Assembly: GCA_002733495.1 (NCBI GenBank)
Contig: NVVV01000020.1
Coordinates: forward strand, 10,299 to 48,204
Source of the DNA: Robiginitomaculum sp.
GTDB lineage: Bacteria > Pseudomonadota > Alphaproteobacteria > Caulobacterales > Maricaulaceae
Direction: 5' to 3'
Length of the DNA: 37,906 nt
Shown here piece by piece: positions 26,389-34,992 of the stretch (position 1 is its first letter; every line of letters begins with the position of its first letter). The translations under genes were made by a program, and so were the position numbers. The notes below the pieces were generated by a model. It was not told the DNA's origin and searched no databases. It saw only the letters and a program-made list of their open reading frames with translations.

Positions 26389-27012
26389 TCAGGCCTTTTC
26401 CGCCAGACGTAGGAAACGCTCGCGCATTTCGGCGCAATCCTTAAACACCCCGTCAAAGCGTGTGGTGATGGTGTCCACATCATGATGGTGTACACCACGG
26501 GTGGACATGCATTGATGCTGGGCGCTGATCATCACCGCGACGCCGCGCGGACGCAGCTCGTCCATCATGGCTTTGGTGATTTGTGCGGTCAGATTTTCCT
26601 GGGTTTGCAGACGCCTGGCAAACATCTCAACAAGGCGCGCAATTTTGGAAAGGCCAACCACCCGGCCCACGGGCAGATAAGCCACATGGGCCACGCCCAT
26701 GAAAGGGGCCATATGGTGCTCGCAATGGCTTTGCACCTCAATATTGCGCAGCATGACAATGTCGTCATAGCCCGAAACTTCCTTGAAAGTGCGCGATAAG
26801 ATATCGGCGGCATCGCCCTCATAGCCTGAAAACCATTCGCCAAAGGCGCGGGTCACCCGTTTGGGTGTCTCCAAAAGGCCCTCGCGGGTTGGATCATCCC
26901 CGGCCCAGGCCAGAAGTGTACGTACAGCGGCTTCGGCCTCATCTCGGCTGGGCTTGGCCTGATCATCATTGACAGCGCGCAAAGTGGCGGCTTTGTTTGT
27001 ATAGGCATCCAT
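26389..27012 (-). CDS. folE: GTP cyclohydrolase I
   Basis: 207 residues from ATG 27012; an in-frame ATG 15 codons upstream would add a Pro/Arg-rich leader not typical of the family. Zinc ligands Cys97, His100 (HCEHHMAPF) and Cys168 ([10 protein letters not shown]) keep the exact spacing of the E. coli enzyme. It converts GTP to dihydroneopterin triphosphate, the first step of folate (and, in many bacteria, queuosine) synthesis; queG is also in this window. GGGGATTTT before the ATG serves as ribosome site and is partly held in a small hairpin. Confidence 0.96.
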   Translation of the reverse strand: MDAYTNKAATLRAVNDDQAKPSRDEAEAAVRTLLAWAGDDPTREGLLETPKRVTRAFGEWFSGYEGDAADILSRTFKEVSGYDDIVMLRNIEVQSHCEHHMAPFMGVAHVAYLPVGRVVGLSKIARLVEMFARRLQTQENLTAQITKAMMDELRPRGVAVMISAQHQCMSTRGVHHHDVDTITTRFDGVFKDCAEMRERFLRLAEKA

Positions 27013-27120
27013 GGAAAATCCCCGAAGATTGCGGGGGAGGGGGTCGAGCCGGTTCATCCGGGCTTAACGCCCACCCTGTGAAGTCATGTTTGACCCTTTC
27101 AAGTTAGAATGCATTCAGAT
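27013..27120 (-). promoter_or_regulatory. folE leader with ribosome-site hairpin and candidate promoter
   Basis: On the minus strand CCCCG/CGGGG (about 27018-27034) makes a 5-bp hairpin whose 3' arm is the GGGG of the folE ribosome site, 7 bases from the ATG. Further upstream TTGAAG and TAACTT 17 bases apart (about 27099-27127) form a plausible promoter, overlapping the palindrome GAATGCATTC at 27107-27116. The leader is short and G/C-rich. Alphaproteobacterial folE genes are known to carry a tetrahydrofolate riboswitch (THF-II, folE motif), but I cannot match its conserved core here. The remaining bases to cysS at 27254 show no clear feature. Confidence 0.4.
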
Positions 27121-27253
27121 CACCTTCAACCCCAATGTTTTTCAGGGTTTCGTGAGCGCACCGTGAAGCCAAAACCTGTACAGCCCCATTGCACAATTGG
27201 CGCAAATGCGTATTGAAACCAGTTCCAGACACAAAATTGAGAATACCCAGGCC

Positions 27254-28642
27254 ATGACCATTCAGCTTTACGATACATATTCGCGCCAGAAACGCGATTT
27301 TCATCCCGCCGATAAAACGCGCGTGACCATGTATCTGTGTGGACCGACGGTGTATTCTTACGCCCATATCGGCAATGCCCGTCCGGCGGTGGTCTATGAC
27401 GTGCTTTATCGCTTGCTGCGCGCCGAATATGGCAAAGATCACGTGGCTTATGCCCGCAACATTACTGATGTGGATGACAAGATTAACGCCGCCGCCAAGG
27501 CTGAAGGCGTGACCATTGATGTCATCACCGACAAGTTTACCAAAATTTATCGCGAAGACACGGCGGCGCTGAACGTCCTCACGCCAGATTTTGAGCCAAC
27601 GGCGACCGGCCATATGAAAGAGATGGTTGCACTGGTGCAGCGCCTGATCGAGGCGGGCAATGCCTATGAATCGCAAGGCCATGTGCTCTTTGATGTGACC
27701 AGTTTTGACAGCTATGGCGCACTATCGCGGCGCAAGCTGAAAGACCTGATGGCTGGGGCGCGCATCAAAGTGGCTGCATACAAGCGCAACCCCGCCGATT
27801 TTGTGTTGTGGAAACCCGCCGATGAGAATGATCCGGGCTGGAAAAGCCCCTGGGGGCGAGGCCGTCCCGGCTGGCATCTGGAATGTTCGGCAATGATCGA
27901 AGCGGTGCTGGGCACGCGCATCGACATCCATGCCGGTGGACAGGATTTGATTTTCCCGCACCATGAGAATGAGCGGGCGCAATCCATGTGCTCTCACGAT
28001 GGCAAACGGCTGGCGAATTATTGGCTGCACAATGGCTTTTTGGATATGGACAGTGAGAAAATGTCCAAAAGCCTTGGTAATGTGAAGCTCATTCACGAAC
28101 TTCTGAATGACTGGCATGGCGAAGTATTACGCTTTGCGCTGCTCTCTGCCCATTACCGCGCGCCGCTCGACTGGACCGGCAGTTTGCTGGAACAGGCCAA
28201 AACCACGCTGGACCGCTATTATGGTACTTTGCGCCGCTTGCACGACGTGAAAGCCGCAAAAGTACCTGCTCCGGCTGGCGTTTTGTCGGCTCTGAACGAT
28301 GATCTGAACACGCCGCAGGCGCTGGCCAAATTATCCACCTTGTCTACAGACGCTAATAAGGCCGAAAAGGCGGACGAGAAAGCCCAACTTAAAGGCGAAA
28401 TATTGGCCACGGGGGCGCTTTTGGGTCTTTTCGAGGTCGAGCCAGAGGTCTGGTTTAAAAGCGATAAGGGCCTTGGCGACAAGGATCTGGACGCGGATGC
28501 CATCGACAAACTGGTTGCCGCCCGGGTGCAGGCGCGAAAAGACAAGGATTGGGGCGAAGCCGATCGCATTCGCGATGTTCTCTCTGAAATGAATATCGTC
28601 ATTGAGGACAAGGACGGAGACAGCATCTGGCGTCGCCAATAA
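27254..28642 (+). CDS. cysS: Cysteinyl-tRNA synthetase
   Basis: 462 residues from ATG 27254 (MTIQLYDTYSRQKRDF), the standard N-terminus; an in-frame ATG 19 codons upstream is not. Class I synthetase: Cys29 in MYLCGPTVY (zinc ligand), HIGN at 38-41, the WHLECSAM and DIHAGGQDLIFPHHENE zinc/substrate segments, and KMSKSLGN. A helical anticodon-binding domain ends the protein. It charges tRNA-Cys in the cytoplasm. The gene diverges from folE and is followed after 19 bases by a NifU-like gene, probably in one transcript. The link with iron-sulfur biology (cysteine supply) is only contextual. Confidence 0.97.
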   Translation: MTIQLYDTYSRQKRDFHPADKTRVTMYLCGPTVYSYAHIGNARPAVVYDVLYRLLRAEYGKDHVAYARNITDVDDKINAAAKAEGVTIDVITDKFTKIYREDTAALNVLTPDFEPTATGHMKEMVALVQRLIEAGNAYESQGHVLFDVTSFDSYGALSRRKLKDLMAGARIKVAAYKRNPADFVLWKPADENDPGWKSPWGRGRPGWHLECSAMIEAVLGTRIDIHAGGQDLIFPHHENERAQSMCSHDGKRLANYWLHNGFLDMDSEKMSKSLGNVKLIHELLNDWHGEVLRFALLSAHYRAPLDWTGSLLEQAKTTLDRYYGTLRRLHDVKAAKVPAPAGVLSALNDDLNTPQALAKLSTLSTDANKAEKADEKAQLKGEILATGALLGLFEVEPEVWFKSDKGLGDKDLDADAIDKLVAARVQARKDKDWGEADRIRDVLSEMNIVIEDKDGDSIWRRQ

Positions 28643-28661
28643 AGCTGCCTATATCTTGGTG

Positions 28662-29087
28662 ATGGACCACGATCTTTATAACACCGCTATTTTAACGCTG
28701 GCCGCTGGTATTCCCCATTTGGGGACGCTGGATGATCCAGATGGTATGGCCGAAAAATCGGCGCGTTTGTGTGGCTCAAAAGTTGGCGTACAGGTGAAAT
28801 TGGACGAGCATGGCCGGGTTGGCGATTTTGCTCAGGAGGTCAAAGCCTGTGCGCTGGGTCAGGCGGCTTCGGCCATTTTGGGGGAACACGTTATCGGTGC
28901 CGGTCTGGACGAGCTGATAGCCGCACGTGATGCTTTTCGCGCTATGATCAAGGACGGCGCGCCAGCACCATCGGGGCGCTTTTCTGGTCTTGGCACACTG
29001 GCAGCAGTTAAGGACTATCCGCAACGCCACGCTTCAGCGCTCTTGCCTTTTGAGGCGGTGGTTGCGGCCATGCAGGACGCGTTATAA
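28662..29087 (+). CDS. NifU/IscU-like iron-sulfur scaffold protein lacking the third Cys
   Basis: 141 residues from ATG 28662; GTG immediately before it is possible. The IscU-type fold is recognisable: MDHDLYNTAILTLAAGIP at the start, Cys37 in RLCGSKVGV, Cys63 in KACALGQAAS, and RHASALLPFEAV near the end. In IscU the third cluster ligand stands in the RxHC position; here it is Ala124 (RHAS), while His123 is kept. I recall the RHAS version from other alphaproteobacterial members, so this may be a sub-family and not a decayed gene. It may hold a cluster in another way or act in regulation. The gene lies 19 bases after cysS and close to folE. Confidence 0.82.
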   Translation: MDHDLYNTAILTLAAGIPHLGTLDDPDGMAEKSARLCGSKVGVQVKLDEHGRVGDFAQEVKACALGQAASAILGEHVIGAGLDELIAARDAFRAMIKDGAPAPSGRFSGLGTLAAVKDYPQRHASALLPFEAVVAAMQDAL

Positions 29088-29154
29088 ATTTTTGTAAAAT
29101 GATTGCGAGCCATTACACAGCGCTCTATCCTTGGGGCAGAGGGCTGGAAATTAT

Positions 29155-30309
29155 ATGAACAGTTTTACATTTCAAAGCGTTCCCAGAATTGAAGTTGGCG
29201 CGGGGACCAGTGTGCATCTGGTGGCGCATCTGGATCGTCTTGGCGCGCTGAAGCGCGTGGTGCTCATCACGGATAAAGGGATTGTTGGGGCTGGCCTTCT
29301 GGACACCCCGCTTGCGGCCTTAAAAGAGGCTGGCAAAACCGTTTTAGTGATTGATGATATTGTTGCCGACCCGCCCAGCGTCATGGTGGAGCGCACAGCG
29401 GCCAAGGCTCGTGCGTTTACACCCGATTGCGTGATTGGCTTTGGCGGCGGCAGCACCATGGACACCGCCAAAGTGGTAGCGCTGTTGTGTGCCAGCGATC
29501 AAAAGCTGGAAAGCCTTTATGGTATTGATCAGGCCAGGGGGCCGCGTTTGCCGTTGATTTTGGTACCCACAACGGCGGGCACCGGATCAGAGGTCACACC
29601 CATATCCGTGCTGACCAGCCAAAACGGCGAAAAACTGGGGATTATATCGCCGCATTTATATGCAGATATGGCGCTATTGGACCCGGTGCTGACCCTTGGC
29701 CTGCCGCGCCACATCACGGCGGCAACCGGGGTGGACGCCATGGTCCATGCCATCGAGGCCTTAACATCGGCCCGGCTAAAAAACCCACTTTCGGACACAT
29801 TGGCGCTGGCGGCCCTAAAGCGTTTGCACGGCGCAATAGAACGGGCCTGTAATGATGGCGAAGATTTGGCAGCGCGTAACGACATGATGCTGGGGGCCAT
29901 GCAGGCGGGACAAGCGTTTGATAATGCCCCGGTCGGTGCCATTCACGCGCTGGCTTATCCTCTTGGCGGGCAATTTCACGTCACCCACGGGCTTTCCAAT
30001 GCCCTGGTGATGACCCCGGTGATGCGCTTTAACCTCTCAGAAGCGGCGCCCATTTACGCGCAAATTTACGACAGGCTGGGCCTGACTGGCGCCCTTTGCA
30101 ATGCGGCCAAGGCCGAAGCCCTGATCGAAGAGCTGGAGCGTATTTGTGTTGCCATAGGGTTGGAGCGCCGTTTACGTCAAGTGGGCGTGACCCATGATGA
30201 TATTGGGGCGCTGGCCGATGAAGGCATCACCGTAGAGCGGTTATTGATCAATAACCCCGTAAAAATGAACCGCGACAACATTTATCAAATATACGAGGCG
30301 GTATTGTGA
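29155..30309 (+). CDS. Iron-containing (group III) alcohol dehydrogenase
   Basis: 384 residues from ATG 29155 (MNSFTFQSVPRIEVGAG). NAD-binding GGGSTMDTAK is at 97-106 and GTGSEVTPISVLT at 142-154. The four metal ligands fit the family exactly: Asp194 and His198 (GVDAMVHAIEA), His264 (GAIHALAYPLGG) and His278 (VTHGLSNA). These enzymes reduce aldehydes or oxidise primary alcohols and hydroxyacids with NAD(P), using Fe2+ or another divalent metal. It begins a three-gene unit in which each start overlaps the previous stop, followed by a thioesterase and an acylase. Substrate unknown. Confidence 0.92.
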   Translation: MNSFTFQSVPRIEVGAGTSVHLVAHLDRLGALKRVVLITDKGIVGAGLLDTPLAALKEAGKTVLVIDDIVADPPSVMVERTAAKARAFTPDCVIGFGGGSTMDTAKVVALLCASDQKLESLYGIDQARGPRLPLILVPTTAGTGSEVTPISVLTSQNGEKLGIISPHLYADMALLDPVLTLGLPRHITAATGVDAMVHAIEALTSARLKNPLSDTLALAALKRLHGAIERACNDGEDLAARNDMMLGAMQAGQAFDNAPVGAIHALAYPLGGQFHVTHGLSNALVMTPVMRFNLSEAAPIYAQIYDRLGLTGALCNAAKAEALIEELERICVAIGLERRLRQVGVTHDDIGALADEGITVERLLINNPVKMNRDNIYQIYEAVL

Positions 30310-30749
30310 GGGCGCACCCCCATACGCGCGATGCCTATTGCTGGTTTGCCGACATGCCGACCCGCTGGTCGGATAATGATGTCTATGGTCATGTGAACAA
30401 TGCCGCCTATTACGGCTTTTTTGATACCGCCGTGAATCGCTTTTTGATCGAGAAAAACGCGCTGGACATCGAAACCGGGGCACTGATCGGCCTGGTGGTA
30501 CAAACCTCGTGCGCCTATTTTTCGCCGCTGGCCTTTCCTGAGCTTTTGCAAATCGGGGTGCGAGCCGAGCGGGTGGGGCGTACCAGCGTGACCTATGGCT
30601 TGGGTGTGTTTGGCCAAAACGAAGATAAGGCCAGTGCACAGGGGCAGTTTGTGCATGTATATGTGGATCGGCAAAGCCGCGTGCCGACGCCCTTGGCCGC
30701 GCCTTTGCGCCGCGCCGTGATGGATATAATTGGGGACCAAAGCGTATGA
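30306..30749 (+). CDS. Hotdog-fold acyl-CoA thioesterase (4HBT type)
   Basis: 147 residues from GTG 30306, which overlaps the TGA of the dehydrogenase gene (GTGA). TRWSDNDVYGHVNNAAYYGFFDTA is the signature of 4-hydroxybenzoyl-CoA thioesterase-like proteins, with the catalytic Asp in the SDND segment. One hotdog domain fills the protein and would oligomerise. It hydrolyses acyl-CoA, substrate not predictable. It is also coupled to the acylase gene by an ATGA overlap. Confidence 0.92.
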   Translation: MRAHPHTRDAYCWFADMPTRWSDNDVYGHVNNAAYYGFFDTAVNRFLIEKNALDIETGALIGLVVQTSCAYFSPLAFPELLQIGVRAERVGRTSVTYGLGVFGQNEDKASAQGQFVHVYVDRQSRVPTPLAAPLRRAVMDIIGDQSV

Positions 30750-32908
30750 AAAAAACAGGCATAGTTTTAGCTAGCCTTGGGGTGCTGATCCTTCTGGCCG
30801 CTCTGGCCATGACGCCAACACCGCCGGCCCGTCTGGTCGATGTGGCAGCTTTGCGGGCCAGTGCCAACGCCTATAGCGCCAAAATTGTGCGCGATACGCT
30901 GGGCGTGCCCCATGTGTCGGGAAAGCGCGACGCCGATGCCGCCTTTGGGCTGGCCTATGCCCACGGCGAAGACGACTGGCAGACCATACAGGCCATGTTG
31001 CTGGCCTCGCGTGGGGATCTGGGCCGTTATGAGGGTATCGCGGGGGCGCAGACCGATTATCTGGTACAGCTTTTTCGCATTCACGATCTGGTTGAAGAAA
31101 AATATGAAAGCGACCTTTCCCCGCAAACCCGGGCGTTGCTGGACGGCTATGTCGCAGGCCTGAACCTTTATGCGCTGGATCACCCAGAGGAGGTGCGTTC
31201 CGGCCTGTTGCCCATCACAGCCAAAGATGTTGTCGCCGGCTTTGTGTTTCGCGCGCCGTTTTTTTATGGGTTGCAGGATGAATTGGCGGTCCTTTTGGCC
31301 GATCAGCCGGCCCAGACGATTTCCTTGCACGATAGTGAAAGCGCCTTTTTAAGCAGCGCAATTCCCAACCCTGAGCTGGGGTCAAACGCCTTTGCCATTG
31401 CCCCCAAACGAGCGGTGGACGGGGCCACGCGTCTGGTGATCAATTCACACCAGCCCTATAGCGGCCCGGTGGCCTGGTATGAGATTCAGGTCACGTCCGA
31501 AGAGGGCTGGAATGCGGCGGGGGGTATTTTTCCGGGCACGCCGGTGATCCTGCACGGCTTTAACAAAAACCTTGGCTGGGCGCACACGGTAAACAAGCCT
31601 GATCTGATTGATATTTATGTTCTGAAGATCAACCCCAAAAACAAGAATGAATACTGGTTTGACGGGGCGTGGAAAGCCTTTGAACGCTCTACCGCGCATT
31701 TGCGGATCAAATTATGGGGGCCGTTCAGTGTGTCGGTGCCCCGCGCCGTTTTGTGGTCGGTGCATGGCCCGGTTTTTCGCGTAAAGCATGGCACCTATGC
31801 GCTTCGCTTTTCCGGTCTTTATGAAATTCGCGCGGTCGAGCAATGGTATCGCATGAATAAGGCCCAAAACTTTGATGAGTGGCAGGCGGCTATGGCGATC
31901 AATGCCATTCCCTCTTTGAACGTGGTGTATGGCGATAAAGACGGCAATATTGGTTATTTTTACAACGCCAAAATGCCCAAACGTCAAAGCGGCTTTAACT
32001 GGCAATCCTGGCTGCCGGGCGATACCTCGCGCACTTTGTGGCAGGGCTTTGAATCCCCCTCCACCTTGCCAAAAGTGGTCAATCCGGTTTCAGGGTTTGT
32101 CGCCAATGCCAATAATACACCGTTTCGCGCCAGCGGGGCCGGGGATGACCCCAATCCGGCGGCATTTTCGGTGCGTTATGGCATCGAGCATTACATGACC
32201 AATCGCGGCCATCGCCTGATTGAATTGCTGGATACGCCCGACCTTTTGGGGGAAGAGGATGTGTTGCGGATCAAGTATGATCTGGCCTATTCTGATCGCT
32301 CCGAAGTGGCGCGTCTGGTGCGCGAAATCGCCACCATGGACCTGACTTCTGATCCGCAATTAGAGGCGGCCCAGGCGCTCTTGCTGTCCTGGGACATGCG
32401 CACCGACCAGCAAAACAAAGCCGCCGCACTTGGGGTGTTGCTGGCCTTGAAATGTATCAAGATGAATGCCGATGGTGATCCGTGGCTGATGGACCCGGAG
32501 GCGGCCTTAAAAGCCACCGCTGAAGATCTGACAAAGCATTATGGCCGTCTGGATGTGCCCTGGGGCGAGATCAGCCGGATGCGCCGTGGCAAGGTCGATG
32601 TGCCGATAGATGGCGGCCCTGATATTTTGCGCGCCGTCTATAGCGCCGGCCATGAATTAGAGGCCGATGGTAAGTTAACCGCCGTGGCTGGCGATACCTA
32701 TATTGCTCTGGTCAGCTGGGACAAAGAGGGCCAGATGAGCGCGCAAACACGCCATCAGTTTGGCAGCGCCACACTGGATGAAAATAATCCGCATTTTGAC
32801 GATCAGGCCCCGCCTTTTGCGCAGATGAAATTGCGCCCCTTTCCCTTCACGCCAGAGGCGCTGGCCAAAGAGACCGAGCGCACATACCAAATTGGCGGGA
32901 AGCCATAA
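30746..32908 (+). CDS. Penicillin acylase family Ntn-hydrolase
   Basis: 720 residues. An N-terminal signal or anchor helix (about 5-25) sends it to the periplasm. After an alpha-subunit-like part, LGSNAFAIAP gives the self-cleavage site Gly212/Ser213; Ser213 would become the N-terminal nucleophile of the beta subunit. NSHQPYSGPVAWYEIQV and GWAHTVNKPDLIDIYVLKI are family segments. Members cleave amide bonds of penicillins, acyl-homoserine lactones (quorum quenching) or other N-acyl compounds. Substrate cannot be read from the sequence. ATG overlaps the thioesterase stop by 4 bases, so this acylase is co-expressed with a thioesterase and an alcohol dehydrogenase, which would fit breakdown of an N-acyl compound. 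Confidence 0.92.
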   Translation: MKKTGIVLASLGVLILLAALAMTPTPPARLVDVAALRASANAYSAKIVRDTLGVPHVSGKRDADAAFGLAYAHGEDDWQTIQAMLLASRGDLGRYEGIAGAQTDYLVQLFRIHDLVEEKYESDLSPQTRALLDGYVAGLNLYALDHPEEVRSGLLPITAKDVVAGFVFRAPFFYGLQDELAVLLADQPAQTISLHDSESAFLSSAIPNPELGSNAFAIAPKRAVDGATRLVINSHQPYSGPVAWYEIQVTSEEGWNAAGGIFPGTPVILHGFNKNLGWAHTVNKPDLIDIYVLKINPKNKNEYWFDGAWKAFERSTAHLRIKLWGPFSVSVPRAVLWSVHGPVFRVKHGTYALRFSGLYEIRAVEQWYRMNKAQNFDEWQAAMAINAIPSLNVVYGDKDGNIGYFYNAKMPKRQSGFNWQSWLPGDTSRTLWQGFESPSTLPKVVNPVSGFVANANNTPFRASGAGDDPNPAAFSVRYGIEHYMTNRGHRLIELLDTPDLLGEEDVLRIKYDLAYSDRSEVARLVREIATMDLTSDPQLEAAQALLLSWDMRTDQQNKAAALGVLLALKCIKMNADGDPWLMDPEAALKATAEDLTKHYGRLDVPWGEISRMRRGKVDVPIDGGPDILRAVYSAGHELEADGKLTAVAGDTYIALVSWDKEGQMSAQTRHQFGSATLDENNPHFDDQAPPFAQMKLRPFPFTPEALAKETERTYQIGGKP

Positions 32909-32976
32909 TTCCTGCGACAACATGGGGTGTATATGGCTCCTCACTTCTTGGACACCGCCGATCTAGGGTACCGCCA

Positions 32977-33723
32977 ATGACAGATTTTGTACCGGCCCAC
33001 GCAAAGGGTCCGAAAGGGCAAAGCAGGGCGTTTCTTTTTTGCGACCATGCCACCAACGCTCTGCCTGCGCCTTATGGAACATTGGGGTTAAGCGCTGAGC
33101 AAATTGGCGATCATATTGCCTTTGATCCGGGCGCTTGTGCCCTGACCGAAGCGCTAAGCGCGCGCCTGAACGCCCGTTCGGTCTATTGCAATTTTTCACG
33201 TCTGCTGATTGACCCGAACCGGGGGCTGGAGCGTGATGACCTGGTACTTCAGCAAAGCGATGGGGTAGCCATTCCGGAAAATCAAAACCTGAGTTGGGAA
33301 GCCCGCGAGCGGCGCATTGACCGCTATTACCGGCCCTATCACGACTTTTTGGAGGGCGAGCTGAAAGCCCATATCGTGACCAACGAAGACCCGTTTATTC
33401 TCTCGATCCATACGTTTTGTCGGGCCTTGCGCAGCCATGAAAGCCATCGGCCCTGGCAGGTCGGGGTGCTGTGGAAGGATGATGCGCCCAGCGCGCAATA
33501 CATACTTGGCTATTTGCGCGATCAGGGTCTGAATGTCGGGGACAACGAGCCTTATTCGGCCAAGACCTATAACTATACAGTTGATCGTCATGTGGGGGCG
33601 CGGGGCCTGCGCCATGTGACGTTGGAAATTCGCCAAGACTTGATTGCCGATGAAAGCCATGTGCGACAATGGGCAGATTTTCTTGAAGCGCCGTTTCGGG
33701 CCTTAATAGGGACAAGCGGCTAA
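32977..33723 (+). CDS. N-formylglutamate amidohydrolase family protein
   Basis: 248 residues, standard for the family. Landmarks are FLFCDHATNALPAPYG near residue 20, HIAFDPGA, CNFSRLLIDPNR, and ILSIHTFCRAL, where the early Asp/His and later His are likely metal or catalytic residues. The named reaction is hydrolysis of N-formylglutamate to glutamate and formate in histidine breakdown, but no hut genes are nearby, so a related amide substrate is more likely. A GGG-containing ribosome site precedes the ATG. It is followed after 25 bases by a YbdK-like ligase, a pairing of an amide-making and an amide-breaking enzyme. Confidence 0.9.
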   Translation: MTDFVPAHAKGPKGQSRAFLFCDHATNALPAPYGTLGLSAEQIGDHIAFDPGACALTEALSARLNARSVYCNFSRLLIDPNRGLERDDLVLQQSDGVAIPENQNLSWEARERRIDRYYRPYHDFLEGELKAHIVTNEDPFILSIHTFCRALRSHESHRPWQVGVLWKDDAPSAQYILGYLRDQGLNVGDNEPYSAKTYNYTVDRHVGARGLRHVTLEIRQDLIADESHVRQWADFLEAPFRALIGTSG

Positions 33724-33748
33724 AGGCATAACCGGGGAGGGCGTTGTT

Positions 33749-34906
33749 ATGATACCGATACTGACCATGGGGATTGAGGAAGAATACCTTATTGTCGAGC
33801 GCGAGAGTGGCGATTTGGCCACCGATCCGCCGCCGGGCCTGCTGGCCGATTGCCGGGCCGAACTTGGCGATTGCGTTACCCCGGAATTTCTGAAATGCCA
33901 AATCGAAATTGCCACCCCGGTGTGTGAAACCATTGGCGAGGCGCGGCGGCATTTGGTGGCCATGCGCTCGTGTATCAAACGCACTGCGCGCCAGTATGGC
34001 TATGATCTGATGGCGGCCTCCACACATCCTTTTGCCAATTGGCATGGCCAGCGCCATACCGACGGCCCGCGCTATGAAAAGCTGGACGCCGATATGCAAG
34101 GGGCCATCCGGCGCATGTTGATTTGTGGCATGCATGTTCATGCGGGGGTCGAAGACCCGGACATGCGCATCGATCTGATGAACCAGATGCGTTATTTTCT
34201 GCCGCATTTGTTGGCTCTGTCTACCTCCTCGCCATTTTGGGGCGGGCACAAAATGGGCATGATGTCCTATCGCACCACGGTGTGGGACGGCATGCCGCGC
34301 AATGGCATTCCCGATCGCTTTGAAAGCTGGGGCGAGTATGAGCGTTTGTGCAAGCGCCTGATCATGGCCGGTGTGATTGAGGATTCTTCTAAAATCTGGT
34401 GGGATTTGCGCCCCTCGGCCCGTTTCCCCACACTGGAAATGCGCATTAGCGATGTCTGTCCGCGTATGGAAGATGCTTTGTGCATTGCCGCCATTTATGT
34501 GTGCCTTTTGCGTATGCTGGCGCGTTTGCGGCGCGCGAATATGAAATGGCGGGTCTATCCGCGCCTGCTGGTGCAGGAAAACCGCTGGCTGGCCTCGCGC
34601 TATGGGGTGAATGGCCGTCTGGTTGATCTGGGCAAGGGTGCGCAAACGCCCTTTGCCACTTTGCTAGAGGAAATTCTGGAAATCATTGAGGAAGATGCCG
34701 TAGCGCTTGATTGTCTGGAAGAGGTACACCACGCCCTTAAAATCGTTGAACGCGGCACTTCGGCCAGTCAGCAATTGGCAGTTTATGAAGCGGCCATGCA
34801 ACAAGGGGCGAGCAAGGAAGAGGCCCTGAAAGCCGTCGTAGACCATTTGATCGTTGAAACGGCTGCGGACCTTCCTGATATGGGTTCTGAGGCCAGATGT
34901 TTATGA
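33749..34906 (+). CDS. YbdK-type carboxylate-amine ligase (GCS2 family)
   Basis: 385 residues. ILTMGIEEEYLIVE is the start of the GCS2 fold, with the paired Glu residues that bind metal-ATP; RRMLICGMHVHAGVEDPDMRIDLMNQMR and LEMRISDVCPRMEDAL are further signatures. Members join a carboxylate to an amine with ATP; E. coli YbdK has weak glutamate-cysteine ligase activity. True substrates here are unknown. GGGAGG lies well placed before the ATG. The large reverse-strand frame that covers this gene is a shadow of it. It shares a strand with an amidohydrolase before it and a peptide ABC ATPase after it. Confidence 0.92.
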   Translation: MIPILTMGIEEEYLIVERESGDLATDPPPGLLADCRAELGDCVTPEFLKCQIEIATPVCETIGEARRHLVAMRSCIKRTARQYGYDLMAASTHPFANWHGQRHTDGPRYEKLDADMQGAIRRMLICGMHVHAGVEDPDMRIDLMNQMRYFLPHLLALSTSSPFWGGHKMGMMSYRTTVWDGMPRNGIPDRFESWGEYERLCKRLIMAGVIEDSSKIWWDLRPSARFPTLEMRISDVCPRMEDALCIAAIYVCLLRMLARLRRANMKWRVYPRLLVQENRWLASRYGVNGRLVDLGKGAQTPFATLLEEILEIIEEDAVALDCLEEVHHALKIVERGTSASQQLAVYEAAMQQGASKEEALKAVVDHLIVETAADLPDMGSEARCL

Positions 34907-34992
34907 AAAAACAAGGTCATATGCGTGTCACGATTGTTTGAGTGATTTGAACTCGTTAGTATATATTTTTATGGCCGGTCCAAGAGTTCCTT

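Noticed and set aside
27104-27682. 192-codon minus-strand frame across the cysS start
   Set aside because: Mostly antisense to the conserved N-terminus of cysS.
29092-29120. Fur-box-like sequence upstream of the iron-containing dehydrogenase
   Set aside because: AATG and CATT ends look suggestive but the two inner halves do not mirror each other, so it falls short of a Fur site.
33395-34645. 416-codon open frame on the minus strand
   Set aside because: It lies opposite the YbdK-like and N-formylglutamate amidohydrolase genes, both with clear family motifs; its His/Arg/Gln-rich product looks like the reverse of GC-rich coding DNA.
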